A DNA stretch of 64,000 nucleotides from Actinomycetes bacterium. Its GTDB lineage: Bacteria > Actinomycetota > Acidimicrobiia > Acidimicrobiales > RAAP-2. Every line of letters starts with the position of its first letter. The stretch's first letter is position 1. The notes below the pieces were generated by a model. It had not been told where the DNA came from, did not search any database, and was given only the letters and a program-made list of their open reading frames with translations. Both the position numbers and the translations under genes were made by a program. Shown here in pieces: positions 28,575-37,650 of this stretch. Location of the stretch: NCBI GenBank assembly GCA_021793515.1, contig JAJYSP010000007.1, forward strand, positions 23,038 through 87,037, in the 5' to 3' direction.

Positions 28575-28973
28575 GTGAACTGGGTCACCACTGGAGCCGA
28601 CATAGGAACGATGCTGACAGGAACGTCGGCGGCGACGGCGACGATCCTGTGGGGAAGAGACAGGGTTAGAGAGTGGAAAGCCGAGAGAGATGCCCGGAGG
28701 GTGCGGAACTGGAGCGGGTACATTATCCGTGAGGGCGTCGCCACGTGGTTCGTGCGAGTCGTCGAGGACGAGTCGACCAAGTGGTCGGAGAGAGTGATCC
28801 TCGATGTCGTAAATGGAGACGGCACGCCAAACGCCGCCATGGCTCACGCGCTCAGGATGATCGCACAAGGCGACGGCATGCTCAGCCGATCGCCTACCGC
28901 TGCCCAGTGGCATTTTTTGGAGGACCTCCGTCGAGTTCGGTTCGGTGCTCCCGGTGGGTACCCCATCAACTAG
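28575..28973 (+). CDS. Small membrane-anchored protein of unknown function next to Wadjet
   Basis: The GTG at 28575 is preceded by GGAGGA at a good distance and gives 132 residues. Residues 5-25 (TTGADIGTMLTGTSAATATIL) form a weak transmembrane helix, followed by a basic stretch (WGRDRVREWKAERDARRVR) and a soluble domain with SGYIIREGVATWFVRVVEDE. The topology would place the C-terminal part in the cytoplasm. It is divergent from jetA with about 190 bases between the starts. I do not recognise the family. Confidence 0.6.
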   Translation: MNWVTTGADIGTMLTGTSAATATILWGRDRVREWKAERDARRVRNWSGYIIREGVATWFVRVVEDESTKWSERVILDVVNGDGTPNAAMAHALRMIAQGDGMLSRSPTAAQWHFLEDLRRVRFGAPGGYPIN

Positions 28974-29064
28974 TGAACCGTGTAACTCGACCGCTCCACC
29001 CCTCTGAAAGATCGTCGGGTGTGACGACGTCGACGCTGACGGGTCAACATCCGAGATGAAGCCT

Positions 29065-29190
29065 CTACTTCTTGGGCTTCTTCTTTGCCTGCGCTAAGTC
29101 ACTTGCTGCGACACGCTTTTCGGCGGCAGTACTTCTACGACTGCGTAGTTGCTTCGAAGCATTCGTAGCAGGCTTCTTTCCTGTGGTCAT
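29065..29190 (-). CDS. Very small Lys/Arg-rich protein
   Basis: An ATG at 29190 preceded by a near-perfect Shine-Dalgarno AAAGGAGGT encodes only 41 residues: a basic, Ala/Ser/Lys/Arg-rich peptide ending KKKPKK. The central pattern (AS-x-x-L..., then VAASDLAQA) resembles short conserved proteins I have seen in many genomes next to mobile genes, whose function is unknown to me. The LexA box about 60 bases upstream suggests SOS induction. Confidence 0.62.
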   Translation of the reverse strand: MTTGKKPATNASKQLRSRRSTAAEKRVAASDLAQAKKKPKK

Positions 29191-29247
29191 AAGGCCATTA
29201 CCTCCTTTCCGGATCTCGCCAGACGCGCTGGATAACAAGAAGTTTAT

Positions 29248-29265
29248 TACGAACATACGTTCGTA
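29248..29265. promoter_or_regulatory. LexA (SOS) box of the actinobacterial type
   Basis: TACGAAC-ATAC-GTTCGTA is a perfect 7-bp inverted repeat around a 4-bp centre and matches the consensus CGAAC-N4-GTTCG of LexA operators in Actinobacteria. It lies between two divergent small genes, about 58 bases upstream of the minus-strand gene start and 147 bases upstream of the plus-strand one. Confidence 0.8.
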
Positions 29266-29411
29266 TGAGGACTTTCGCCTGCCTACGCCGCTAACGGCCC
29301 GAGGGGACGCTCACTTTGGAGTTCCAAATTCAATTTTCATGCGGCTGCCCCTCCGTTCCCTTTGCGCACCTTCATTTCTGAGCACAAGCTCAAGGAGATA
29401 GAGGAATAGCC

Positions 29412-29612
29412 ATGGAAAAGAAGCAGGCATTGCATCAGGTCATCAAGTTGGGAACTGCGTTCATGCGCCTGTACAGCGCGGCGAACGAGGAAGAGTGGAT
29501 GAGCGCCGCGGAGGACGTAGTAAGCCGTTCCCGCGATCTCTCAGCATCGGACGTTCGATGGGCAATGCAACTGACTTGCAAGTGGATCGCAAGGCACGGC
29601 CAGTACGAATAG
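29412..29612 (+). CDS. Small hypothetical helical protein
   Basis: This 66-residue ORF starts at an ATG with AAGGAG and GAGGAA sequences 6-20 bases upstream and ends before a strong hairpin at 29635-29680, which supports its reality. The product is helical, with a conserved-looking middle (SAANEEEWMSAAEDVV) and a C-terminal WAMQLTCKWIARHGQYE. There is no membrane segment or recognisable motif. It may be SOS-controlled through the LexA box upstream. Confidence 0.6.
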   Translation: MEKKQALHQVIKLGTAFMRLYSAANEEEWMSAAEDVVSRSRDLSASDVRWAMQLTCKWIARHGQYE

Positions 29613-29634
29613 GTCGCCCAACCATCGCAGTGCA

Positions 29635-29680
29635 CCAAGAGCCCCCCGTCTCAGCCCTCACCGGAGACGGGGGCTCTTGG
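29635..29680 (+). terminator. Strong hairpin terminator
   Basis: The arms CCAAGAGCCCCCCGTCTC and GAGACGGGGGCTCTTGG pair over 17 bases with a single bulged C, around an 11-base loop. It starts about 22 bases after the stop of the small plus-strand gene. A T tract is not obvious. Confidence 0.75.
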
Positions 29681-29842
29681 CGCTCAAGAGTCGCCAGCGC
29701 ATTGACCGTCACGGCGGGGCCGACATAGCTGACGGACGTGTTTCGGTTCTTCACGAGACCAGGTAATCAAAGGCTTTCCATCCGCACACACCCAATAATG
29801 CGGCGATCGACCTATTTGGGATGTCGGGCACGAGTACTTGAC

Positions 29843-31849
29843 ATGACCAACCAACTCCAATCCACAGACCAGGCCGATGCGCTCAGCGACGAGATCACGT
29901 TGCACGTACAGCGGTACAGCCCGCACTTGCTCACCGCCCGACAGCGCGCCACGATGCTCGACGACATCCGCGTCGCCGTGCTGAAGTCCGAACCGCCGAA
30001 CAAGGAGCTCGCCGGCAACTGGCTGTCGGTTCTGTGCAAGTTCATCTCCCAGTCAACCCCGGCGGTCGGCGGTCGGTTCACCGACTACTTCACCGACGCG
30101 AGGATCGAGGCATGGGTGAACGGCAGCCTGCAGCGCAACACTCCCCCGCACACGCTTCGTTCGAACAAGGGCCTGCTCGCCAGGATCCTGCGCGCACACC
30201 AGGGCCTGCCCGTGAGGATGGCCCACAACCTGCCAACGGCCGTCGTGACGCCACCGCTGGGCAACGCTGACCTTGCTCTGATTAAGGATGGCTGCATCGC
30301 GGTCGGTCTTCCGGCGCTACGCGGTTTCGTCGCAGGGTTCTGCGCCGGCGTCGTCGGCGACTCCGGCGACGGCGCCCGCTTCGAGCGAAGCGACCAGGGA
30401 ACGATCCTTCGAATGGTCGACGGCCGGGCACTACCGCTGCTGGCGTCTCCGATCGACCTGGAGATGGTGAGTGGCTCGACACTGCGCGACGGGGACTGGC
30501 GCGAAGTCCGTGCCATCGCCAACGAACTCAAGATCCACCTCGACTCGAAGATCGTGACGCGAACTTTCCGGTCCCTGATCGTCACGGAACCCGAGCCGTT
30601 TGCCGTGTTAGCAGCCCGGTTCGGCCTCACGGAACGCTCGGTGTCGTCGCTGATCGACCACTTGCCACCGGTCGACATCATCTACGACGCGACACTCGTT
30701 TCAACGCTGAGGGGTGATCGTGATGTGCCCCTTGAACTCCTTGCGACCCAGAAGCCACCAGTTCGGCCTACATGCAGTAGGGGGGCGAGTGCACCGGACC
30801 GCCATGGTGATCACCGTTTGACTCGTCCATCCGATGTCGATCGGGGACGAGGAGGTCCCACGATGACGTCCCGTATCTCACGAACCAAGGCCCAACGACT
30901 GGCTACCGAAGCCCGGACGAAGGCCGCCGTGTACCCAGAGATCTCCGACTCCATCCGGGCCTACATCAGCGGCTACCGCCCCGCCGTCATCGACGACGAC
31001 ACCTGGGCCGCCATCGGACCGGAACTCCGAGAGGCGATGCTGCGCGCGGGCTACTTGGGCCAGAATCACGTGCGCAAGATGTGCTCAGCGCTGAGCTGCT
31101 ACCTCGGGTGGCGGCTCGCTCAACGCCTCCCCGTCGCAATGGCTGATGCCCTCAACGATGACGCCATCGACCAGTTCTACCTACGCGGCATGAGCGACCT
31201 CGGTGACCGAACGAAGAACGACTACAGGTCGCTGCTTCACCGATTAGCTACCCGGGTCTCTCCGGAGGCTGCGCTGGCGCGAACCGTCTCTCGGGGCCGC
31301 AATGACGTCCGCCCCGGATACACGTCAGTCGAGGAAGCCGTGATACGCCGCGTCTGTATGTCACATCGCAAGGGCGAGACCCGTCGCCGGCTCTGTGCTC
31401 TGGTGGGATTCAGCGGAGGGGGCGGGATCGACTCCCAGGACTTCCGCTGGCTGCGCGGACGCAACATCGAGGTCCGCGAAGACGGGATCCACGTCCACAC
31501 CGAGGGTCCAAAGGCTCGCCACGTCATCATCAGACGCCTCTACGAGCCCCTCGTGCTGGTCGCGATCGCGGGTGTGAAGCCCGATGACCTCATTGTAAAC
31601 CTGAGCCTCAATAAGGCCAATCCGGCCGCTCGGGTTATTGCCGAGGCCCAACTCTTCGACGACGTGCCCCACATCGAAGTACGGCGCCTGCGCACGACGT
31701 GGATCAGTTGGGCGATCACCCAACGGATCCCGCTCAACGTCATCCTGGAGGCGACCGGCCTCACGAGCGCCGGGACCTTGATCGACATGGTTTCGTACCT
31801 ACCCAAGAGCGACGACACGAGTCTCCTGCGCGATGGGGATGACCTGTGA
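29843..31849 (+). CDS. Tandem degenerate tyrosine-recombinase-like protein (possibly two genes in one frame)
   Basis: From the ATG at 29843 the frame encodes 668 residues; it is open back to 29738. The second half, from an internal ATG at 30863 with a strong GAGGAGGT site, has a core-binding-like helical domain and a catalytic-like domain: LVGFSGGGGIDSQDFRWLRG resembles the strand around the first catalytic Arg of tyrosine recombinases but lacks the Arg, and EVRRLRTTWISWAITQRIPL...TGLTS...VSYL resembles the H-x-x-R/G-H/Y region with the histidines missing. The first half has a similar layout (LRGFVAGFCAGVVGDSGDG...). The stop overlaps the next gene's GTG. It is probably an accessory protein of a transposon. 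Activity as a recombinase is doubtful. Confidence 0.55.
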   Translation: MTNQLQSTDQADALSDEITLHVQRYSPHLLTARQRATMLDDIRVAVLKSEPPNKELAGNWLSVLCKFISQSTPAVGGRFTDYFTDARIEAWVNGSLQRNTPPHTLRSNKGLLARILRAHQGLPVRMAHNLPTAVVTPPLGNADLALIKDGCIAVGLPALRGFVAGFCAGVVGDSGDGARFERSDQGTILRMVDGRALPLLASPIDLEMVSGSTLRDGDWREVRAIANELKIHLDSKIVTRTFRSLIVTEPEPFAVLAARFGLTERSVSSLIDHLPPVDIIYDATLVSTLRGDRDVPLELLATQKPPVRPTCSRGASAPDRHGDHRLTRPSDVDRGRGGPTMTSRISRTKAQRLATEARTKAAVYPEISDSIRAYISGYRPAVIDDDTWAAIGPELREAMLRAGYLGQNHVRKMCSALSCYLGWRLAQRLPVAMADALNDDAIDQFYLRGMSDLGDRTKNDYRSLLHRLATRVSPEAALARTVSRGRNDVRPGYTSVEEAVIRRVCMSHRKGETRRRLCALVGFSGGGGIDSQDFRWLRGRNIEVREDGIHVHTEGPKARHVIIRRLYEPLVLVAIAGVKPDDLIVNLSLNKANPAARVIAEAQLFDDVPHIEVRRLRTTWISWAITQRIPLNVILEATGLTSAGTLIDMVSYLPKSDDTSLLRDGDDL

Positions 31850-33663
31850 TAACGCACGAAGACGTCGCCGTCGCGGAGTATCTCCTCAACGACACCGGTG
31901 CCCACGAGGCACTGCGCCAAGGACTCCTCAGAAGCACCCGAGGACGCAAGCCCAACGACCACAATCTGCGCCTCTTGACGCTGGGGCTGTTCCTCTCCAT
32001 CCAGGACCGCGGCGTCGCCACCGTCCAGGGCGCGTTTCGCGTACTGACCGAAGACCTGCCACTGGACGAACAACTCCGCCTCGGCGTGCGTCGAACCACC
32101 CACGGAAGGCTGCGGATCCTCTCCCAGTACGACCTCTACTACCAGGCAGAGCGCATCTCGATCGGCCTCAGTTACGGGGTGGCGAGCACCCCCGACATTC
32201 GCGATGCCGAGCGTGCTCGCCGTCACCGAGTGATCACGGACTTTTCCAACACCCTGATGGACGCCTTCGATCTCGGATGGGACGACAGCATTGTGGCGGT
32301 GGACGAAACCGGGATCTGGTCCTGGGCTCGCGGCGGCAAGTCCCGCAAGAAGATCGCGGCAGAGGTTCTCGCCGCGGAAAACGCGGCGGACGCGGCGCTG
32401 CTCGTTCGAGCGGCGGAGATGGGTGAAGTTCCGGGTCTGCAACTGTCGACCGATGGTGACACGGTCCAAACAGCAGCCAATCCTGAGGCAACGCAGAAAG
32501 AGGAGCGCCCTCGGAGAAAGGGTGGCAAGCGCAAGCCGCCCACCGACCCCATGGACCCCACCACCGGTCACGACGACGGCTTGGGTCTCACACTTTCGGC
32601 CGACCCTGACGGTTATTGGGCGATGAAGACGAAGAAGACAGGAGGGCGTGAGGTGTACTTCGGATACAGCGAACATACTTTGGTGCTCTGCCCGCGATCG
32701 ACGATCGAGGACAATCCGAGAACGCAACCGGCCATCATCCGACGGCTCGAACTGACTACAGCGAGCACCGACGTGGTTGACGTCACCCTGAGGATGCTCG
32801 ACAGTTTGCCCGTACGTCCCAAGCACTTGCTCGGTGACCGGCACTATCACTACAAGGACGTCGTGGAGTGGAAGGATCAGTTGACCGCCCGAGGGATCAA
32901 GCAGCACCACGACTTACGCGAAGACGAGCAGGGCATCGTTACCTACGAGCGAATACCCTTCATCGGCGGAAGCGGGCACTGTCCCGCAATGACACCGGCG
33001 TACGGTGATCTCCGTCGATGCGCCGTCAACGCCGAAGAGTCCTTGAAGGAGGCGTACCGCAACGACAACGATGAACGGCGAAAGTTCGCGTTTCGAGTCA
33101 TCAACCAGCCCAAACAGGATGGCGCCGTGCGACTTCAATGTCCTGCGCTCGCCGGGACCGTCGGCTGTTCGCTGCGCCCCGGTACGGTGGCCGCCGCAAT
33201 CAGTCTCGGTCAACCAATCATCGAGAACCCGCCGAACGAGGTCCTTGACGGAGAGCCCCTGCCGCGCTGCTGCATCCAGAAGTCGGTCAAGGTCACGCCC
33301 CCGGACACCATCCGCAAACTCCAACAGCCCTACTACCACGGCAGTCGGAAGTGGGAGGAATTCTACGGACTACGAACTTACGTCGAGGGCTCCTACGGCG
33401 GGCGCAAGAACACGTCCACCGAGAACCTTCGTCGAGGATTGTTCCAGAGAACGGGACTCCCCTGGGCCAACCTCGTGGTCTCGTTAACCGCCGCCTCATA
33501 CAACCTGCGGCTAGTCCAGAACTGGCACGAGCGGTCCGGCGATGGAGACCCCAACCACCCTCTACTGAAGAATCGTGGCCCGGTCCGACCGTGGATGTAC
33601 CTCACCGAGGACGAAGTCACGAGCTTCGAAGAGTATTTCCACCAGACCCAGACGCGCGGCTAA
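31846..33663 (+). CDS. DDE-transposase-like protein
   Basis: The 605-residue product has the RNase H-fold landmarks expected of a DDE transposase: IVAVDETGIWSW near residue 147, HLLGDRHYHYKDVVEW near residue 330 and YVEGSYGGRKNTSTENLRRGLFQRTG near residue 510, the last resembling the E-x6-R region, given here by description and short pieces. Residues 205-250 are a polar insert rich in Lys and Pro. It begins at a GTG overlapping the stop of the recombinase-like gene (GTGA), so the two are translated as a unit. I could not find terminal inverted repeats. The family is not one I can name. Confidence 0.55.
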   Translation: MITHEDVAVAEYLLNDTGAHEALRQGLLRSTRGRKPNDHNLRLLTLGLFLSIQDRGVATVQGAFRVLTEDLPLDEQLRLGVRRTTHGRLRILSQYDLYYQAERISIGLSYGVASTPDIRDAERARRHRVITDFSNTLMDAFDLGWDDSIVAVDETGIWSWARGGKSRKKIAAEVLAAENAADAALLVRAAEMGEVPGLQLSTDGDTVQTAANPEATQKEERPRRKGGKRKPPTDPMDPTTGHDDGLGLTLSADPDGYWAMKTKKTGGREVYFGYSEHTLVLCPRSTIEDNPRTQPAIIRRLELTTASTDVVDVTLRMLDSLPVRPKHLLGDRHYHYKDVVEWKDQLTARGIKQHHDLREDEQGIVTYERIPFIGGSGHCPAMTPAYGDLRRCAVNAEESLKEAYRNDNDERRKFAFRVINQPKQDGAVRLQCPALAGTVGCSLRPGTVAAAISLGQPIIENPPNEVLDGEPLPRCCIQKSVKVTPPDTIRKLQQPYYHGSRKWEEFYGLRTYVEGSYGGRKNTSTENLRRGLFQRTGLPWANLVVSLTAASYNLRLVQNWHERSGDGDPNHPLLKNRGPVRPWMYLTEDEVTSFEEYFHQTQTRG

Positions 33664-33940
33664 GCCATGATCCGCCACCAAGACCAGAAGAGTGAGCTGA
33701 CAGGCGATTGTCGTATGGCGCCCCAATGCCGATTGGCCAAGTCAAGTACCGCCGTTAGGGCTGACCGGGCTACGGGGCATCACAGCCGTGTGAAAATTTC
33801 CCGGATCTCGTGTGAACGCTTTCCGGCGGAGGTGCCACGGTGCTTCGAAAGCCCCACTCCCGTAAAGGCTTTCGCAATTCTACTAAGTGCCCACGCCTTA
33901 CCGACGCGGTCTCCTTGGTTTCGAGACGAGTCGGATGCCG
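33664..33940. other. Spacer between the transposase-like gene and tRNA-Arg
   Basis: These 277 bases hold only short open frames without domains. It may contain the right end of the transposon-like unit, but no inverted repeat matching the left side was recognised. Confidence 0.4.
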
Positions 33941-34014
33941 TGCCCCCGGCAGGAGTCGAACCCGCAACCTGACGGGTAGAAACCGTCTGCTCTATCCAGT
34001 TGAGCTACAGGGGC
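33941..34014 (-). tRNA. tRNA-Arg (anticodon TCT)
   Basis: On the minus strand GCCCCTG pairs with CGGGGGC through one G-T pair, the D arm is AGCTCAACTGGATAGAGC, the anticodon arm is GACGG-TTTCTAC-CCGTC with anticodon TCT, and the T arm contains GGGTTCGACTCC. CCA is not encoded. It is divergent from the following tRNA-His. Confidence 0.94.
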
Positions 34015-34094
34015 GTACTCGAAGCGTACTGAACGGACCACCGGTACCCGCGCCACCGGAGCAAGTCGGGCCCTGTGCCATACTGGTGAGGCTT

Positions 34095-34172
34095 GGTGGG
34101 CGTAGCTCAGTTGGTTAGAGCGCCAGGTTGTGGTCCTGGAGGTCGCGGGTTCGACCCCCGTCGCTCACCCCA
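34095..34172 (+). tRNA. tRNA-His (anticodon GTG)
   Basis: The stem GTGGGCG pairs with CGCTCAC (one G-T), a preceding G at 34095 is the extra G-1 typical of tRNA-His, the anticodon arm is CCAGG-TTGTGGT-CCTGG, and the T arm contains GGGTTCGACCCCC. The bases 34170-34172 read CCA, so the 3' end is encoded. Confidence 0.95.
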
Positions 34173-34260
34173 AGTCAAGGCGTAGCTTCACAGACGCCGG
34201 ACCGACTGGTCCGAGTAGATTCTCCCTCGAGGGCCCGATGTCGGGGCCAAAGGGGGATTC

Positions 34261-35685
34261 ATGGTCATTGCTCGTGACTCGTTCTTCATTGACGGTGCGT
34301 GGGTTCGCGCAGCGTCTCCCGAGACCTTCACCGTCTACGACTCCGCTACGGGTGACGCCTACGGCTCCGTACCTGCCGGTACCGTCGAGGAGGCGAACCG
34401 CGCTGTGGAAGCGGCGTCGGCCGCCTTCCCGGCCTGGTCCAATACGAGCGCCAAGGAGCGCTCGGAGTACCTCCTACGAATCTCCGAGAAGTTGGCCGAG
34501 CGCAGCGACGAGATTGCACTGGTCATCGCCCATGAAGTCGGCATGCCGTTGATGTTGTCAAAGGGCATCCAGGTCGGGCTTCCGACCGCGACCTTCGCCG
34601 ACAACGCGCGTCGGGCCGCTGACTATTCGTGGGAAGAGGAAGTCGGTAATTCGACGCTGCTCCGTGAGCCGGTGGGTGTCGTAGCGGCGATCACACCGTG
34701 GAACTACCCCCTGCACCAGATCGCGAACAAGGTGGCCGCGGCGCTGGCTGCGGGCTGCACCGTCGTGCTCAAGCCGAGCGAGGTTGCACCACTCAACGCA
34801 TTTATACTCGCCGACATCGTCGACGAGATAGGCCTCCCCCACGGCGTCTTCAACCTAATCTCCGGACTTGGCCCCGTCGTCGGCGAAGCGATCGTCGCCC
34901 ACCCGAAGACCGACATGGTGTCGTTCACGGGATCAACGCGCGCTGGAAAACGCGTGATGCAGATCGCCGCGGAAATGGTGAAGCGCGTCTCGCTCGAGCT
35001 CGGCGGAAAGTCGGCCAACATCATCCTCGAGGACGCGGACATTCCCAAAGCGGTCGCTGACGGGGTCTTCAAGTGCTACCTCAACTCAGGTCAGACGTGT
35101 TCCGCGCTCACGCGCATGGTGGTGCCCCGGTCACGTCTCGCCGAGGTCGAACAGGTGGCGGTGGCTGCCGCCGAAGGCTTGCAGCCCGGTGATCCGGTGA
35201 CAGGATCGAGTCTTATCGGCCCACTCGCCAGCGCCGCGCAGCTGCAGCGAGTTCGCGATTACATCACTAAGGGGATCGACGAGGGTGCGCGCCTGTTGTG
35301 CGGCGGCGTCACGCCTCCCCCGGGGTACGAGAGCGGCTACTACGTCCAGCCGACGATCTTCTCTGACGTGCGCAACGATATGACGATTGCCCAAGAGGAG
35401 ATCTTCGGACCGGTGCTCTCGATCATCCCCTACGACACCGAAGAGGAGGCAATCGACATCGCGAACGACTCGACGTACGGCCTCGCCGGGGGCGTCTGGG
35501 CGGCGACGGACGAGAAGGCATTCGAGGTGGCCCGAAAGATCCGCACCGGTCAGGTCGAGATCAACGGTGGTGCCTTTAACGTGGTCGCCCCATTCGGCGG
35601 CTACAAGCAATCGGGCATCGGCCGTGAACTCGGAGCTTACGGGTTTGAGGAGTTTCTCGAGGTGAAGGCCGTACAACACCGATAG
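34261..35685 (+). CDS. Aldehyde dehydrogenase family protein
   Basis: The 474-residue protein is a full-length NAD(P)-dependent aldehyde dehydrogenase. Visible landmarks are the TPWNYPL cofactor region near residue 147, FTGSTRAGK near 221, the general base Glu in LELGGKSAN near 246, the nucleophilic Cys in NSGQTCSA near 280 and the QEEIFGPV region near 378. It oxidises an aldehyde to an acid; the substrate cannot be predicted. It is flanked by tRNA genes and lies in the chromosomal stretch between two accessory regions. AGGGGGA lies before the ATG. Confidence 0.9.
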   Translation: MVIARDSFFIDGAWVRAASPETFTVYDSATGDAYGSVPAGTVEEANRAVEAASAAFPAWSNTSAKERSEYLLRISEKLAERSDEIALVIAHEVGMPLMLSKGIQVGLPTATFADNARRAADYSWEEEVGNSTLLREPVGVVAAITPWNYPLHQIANKVAAALAAGCTVVLKPSEVAPLNAFILADIVDEIGLPHGVFNLISGLGPVVGEAIVAHPKTDMVSFTGSTRAGKRVMQIAAEMVKRVSLELGGKSANIILEDADIPKAVADGVFKCYLNSGQTCSALTRMVVPRSRLAEVEQVAVAAAEGLQPGDPVTGSSLIGPLASAAQLQRVRDYITKGIDEGARLLCGGVTPPPGYESGYYVQPTIFSDVRNDMTIAQEEIFGPVLSIIPYDTEEEAIDIANDSTYGLAGGVWAATDEKAFEVARKIRTGQVEINGGAFNVVAPFGGYKQSGIGRELGAYGFEEFLEVKAVQHR

Positions 35686-35726
35686 CGAACCCATCAGCCA
35701 CCGGCACGACGGTATAGACTCTTTTC

Positions 35727-35802
35727 GCGCCGGTAGCTCAATTGGCAGAGCATTTGACTCTTAATCAACAGGTTCCGGGTTCAAGTCCCGGCCGGCGCAC
35801 CA
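35727..35802 (+). tRNA. tRNA-Lys (anticodon CTT), attachment site of an integrative element
   Basis: The acceptor GCGCCGG pairs with CCGGCGC, the anticodon loop CTCTTAA gives CTT, the T arm contains GGGTTCAAGTCCC, and the terminal CCA at 35800-35802 is encoded. An integrase gene starts about 100 bases downstream in the same direction, the usual arrangement when an element uses a tRNA 3' end as its attachment site. Confidence 0.95.
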
Positions 35803-35825
35803 AGATTTATCAGGGATTTTGGAGT
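35770..35825. other. Probable attachment site (att) at the tRNA-Lys 3' end
   Basis: The 3' half of tRNA-Lys and the bases just after it are the expected crossover region for the adjacent integrase. The second copy is not visible in the window, so the exact core cannot be defined and the other end of the element must lie beyond 64 kb. Confidence 0.4.
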
Positions 35826-35899
35826 GTATTGGGACTCCAAGCTCGGAGAAAAACCCACGCAAAACCCACACGACCGGGAAATTTGTGTAACCTCCAACA

Positions 35900-37087
35900 A
35901 TGAGCGGACGCATCAGATCACGAGGTCCAGGCGTCTGGGAGGTGAGCATCGAGGCCGGCCGCGACCCCGTGACGGGACGTCGACGGCAGTTGAGCCGCAG
36001 GGTTCACGGCAACAAGCGCGACGCCCAGCGACTCCTCAACTCTTTGGCCAGCGAAGCCGACGCGGGTCGATTCGTTGGCACGTCCGCAGTCACCTTCGAA
36101 ATGCTGGTCGCCAAGTGGCTAGAGACCGCCAAGAAGAACCTGAGTCCAACGACACTACGAACGTACAGAAGTCTCCTCTCGAATTGGGCGCTACCGGCTT
36201 TGGGGGATCGCTCGATCGCCAGCATCCAGACCTCCGACCTCGATGCTCTGTATGGAGGGCTCACCGACAGATTCAATCTGTCGTCATCGACCGTCCGCCA
36301 AGTGCACGCCATCGTCCGAAGGGCGTTTCGTCAAGCGATTCTCTGGGGGTGGGTCGCGGTCAATCCGGCCACCAACGCCACACCACCACGTCAAACCAAA
36401 ACCGATCTCTCTCCCCCGAGTCCGGCACAGGTCGGTGAACTGATCAATGCGGCGTACGCGCGCGATCCCGAGGTAGGGAACTTCCTCCATATCGCTGCCA
36501 CGACCGGCGCGCGGCGCGGTGAGATTTGTGCCATTCGTTGGCGCAACATCGACACGAAACTCAAAACGCTCACTATCGAGAGCGCGATAGTCGAAGTTCC
36601 TGGCGGCATCGAGGAGAGGGACACCAAGACCCATTCCAATCGCCGCCTCGCACTCGACGACGACACGTTGAAGGTCTTCGAGTCGCAACGCCGTATCGCC
36701 CAAGACCGAGCGGCATGGGTGGGCGCAGAAGTGTCGCAGGACGCCTACGTGTTCTCTCACGAGCCGAGCGGGTCGATCGCCTGGACTCCGACCAACATGA
36801 CCAAGCACTTCGTGGCCATAAGGAACAGCCTCGGCTACGACACTATGCGTCTACACGATCTACGCCACTTCGCCGCGACACGACTCATCGCCGAGGGAGT
36901 ACCCGTCCGTACCGTCTCGGGCCGTCTGGGACACGCGAATCCGTCGACCACTCTATCCGTTTACACCCACTTCGTTGAAGCGAGCGACCACGTCGCCGCC
37001 GGGATCATGGGCCGCATAATGGCGGAGTCGAAGAAGATGAACGGAAAAGACCTGTCCGCAAAACCGAAGAAATCAACTGGCAATTGA
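35900..37087 (+). CDS. int: Tyrosine recombinase, integrase of the element
   Basis: The 395-residue protein has an N-terminal arm-binding domain (Arg-rich, residues 1-60), a core-binding domain (65-165) and a complete catalytic domain: Arg in TTGARRGE (205), Lys in RDTKTHS (243), H-x-x-R in HDLRHF (319-322), His in GRLGHANPST (345) and the nucleophile Tyr in LSVYTHF (355). It catalyses site-specific integration, most likely at the tRNA-Lys next to it. The gene converges on an excisionase-like gene and overlaps its end by about 15 bases. Confidence 0.94.
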   Translation: MSGRIRSRGPGVWEVSIEAGRDPVTGRRRQLSRRVHGNKRDAQRLLNSLASEADAGRFVGTSAVTFEMLVAKWLETAKKNLSPTTLRTYRSLLSNWALPALGDRSIASIQTSDLDALYGGLTDRFNLSSSTVRQVHAIVRRAFRQAILWGWVAVNPATNATPPRQTKTDLSPPSPAQVGELINAAYARDPEVGNFLHIAATTGARRGEICAIRWRNIDTKLKTLTIESAIVEVPGGIEERDTKTHSNRRLALDDDTLKVFESQRRIAQDRAAWVGAEVSQDAYVFSHEPSGSIAWTPTNMTKHFVAIRNSLGYDTMRLHDLRHFAATRLIAEGVPVRTVSGRLGHANPSTTLSVYTHFVEASDHVAAGIMGRIMAESKKMNGKDLSAKPKKSTGN

Positions 37088-37381
37088 TCGTGAGTCGTCC
37101 GATGCACGGAATGGCAACGTGACCGGCTCGCCAGTGTCCAAGAATCGCTGAAGGTGAGCTTTGACGACGCGAAGATTCGCTCCGACCTTGAAGACGGGCA
37201 CGGGGAACTCGCCGCGATGGTAGAGCCCGTACGCTGTAGTGCGGTGGATGTTGAGTACCGCAGCAGCCTCAGAGAGGTTCATCATCTCCGAGACGGGCTT
37301 CGACGTGGCCTGCGTCGTGGCAGATGAGACTGCGGGGACCTTCGTGGCCCCTGCACTTGATCGGGTCTTCTGCTTCGTCAT
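37073..37381 (-). CDS. Excisionase-like MerR/AlpA-type HTH protein
   Basis: From the ATG at 37381 the protein has 102 residues; GTG at 37405 is an alternative start. After a polar N-terminal tail, residues 34-75 form a helix-turn-helix (NLSEAAAVLNIHRTTAYGLYHRGE in outline) of the MerR/AlpA/Xis type followed by a wing-like segment. Its position beside the integrase, on the opposite strand and overlapping the integrase end, suggests an excisionase or directionality factor. A class 1 promoter box lies directly upstream. Confidence 0.75.
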   Translation of the reverse strand: MTKQKTRSSAGATKVPAVSSATTQATSKPVSEMMNLSEAAAVLNIHRTTAYGLYHRGEFPVPVFKVGANLRVVKAHLQRFLDTGEPVTLPFRASDDSRSIAS

Positions 37382-37420
37382 GCCTGCCTGCCTTTGCCTG
37401 GACACCTCGCGCCCTCACCA

Positions 37421-37456
37421 CGCGTAGTGCCCCGACTCTCAGAAAGTTGTCGCACG
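37421..37456 (-). promoter_or_regulatory. Class 1 conserved promoter-like box before the excisionase gene
   Basis: Reading the minus strand, GACAAC lies 15 bases before TCGGGGCACT, the same spacing as in the other class 1 boxes at 40.0, 44.7 and 45.9 kb. GACAAC could serve as the -35 and CACTAC as the -10. Unlike the other copies, no in-frame start codon sits at the fixed distance; the excisionase start is a little further downstream. Confidence 0.55.
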
Positions 37457-37650
37457 CTCTCTCGACGAACCCGACTGTCCAAGGTTAGAGCCAGATTCGG
37501 CGGTTTTGCCGAGGCTCCGATACCCCACAGAGGCTCGTCAGACAAGCCAGAAGGCCCCTTCTAGCCCCTCGAATACCCGACTCGTGCGGAGGCGGCTGGC
37601 CCAAAAGTCGAAGTTTGGCCGAAACTCGTTGATTGTCTGGGTTTTGAGAA

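Noticed and set aside
37545-37570. Short inverted repeat AGAAGG-CC-CCTTCT after the EAL gene
   Set aside because: Only six pairs and no T tract; too weak to call a terminator.
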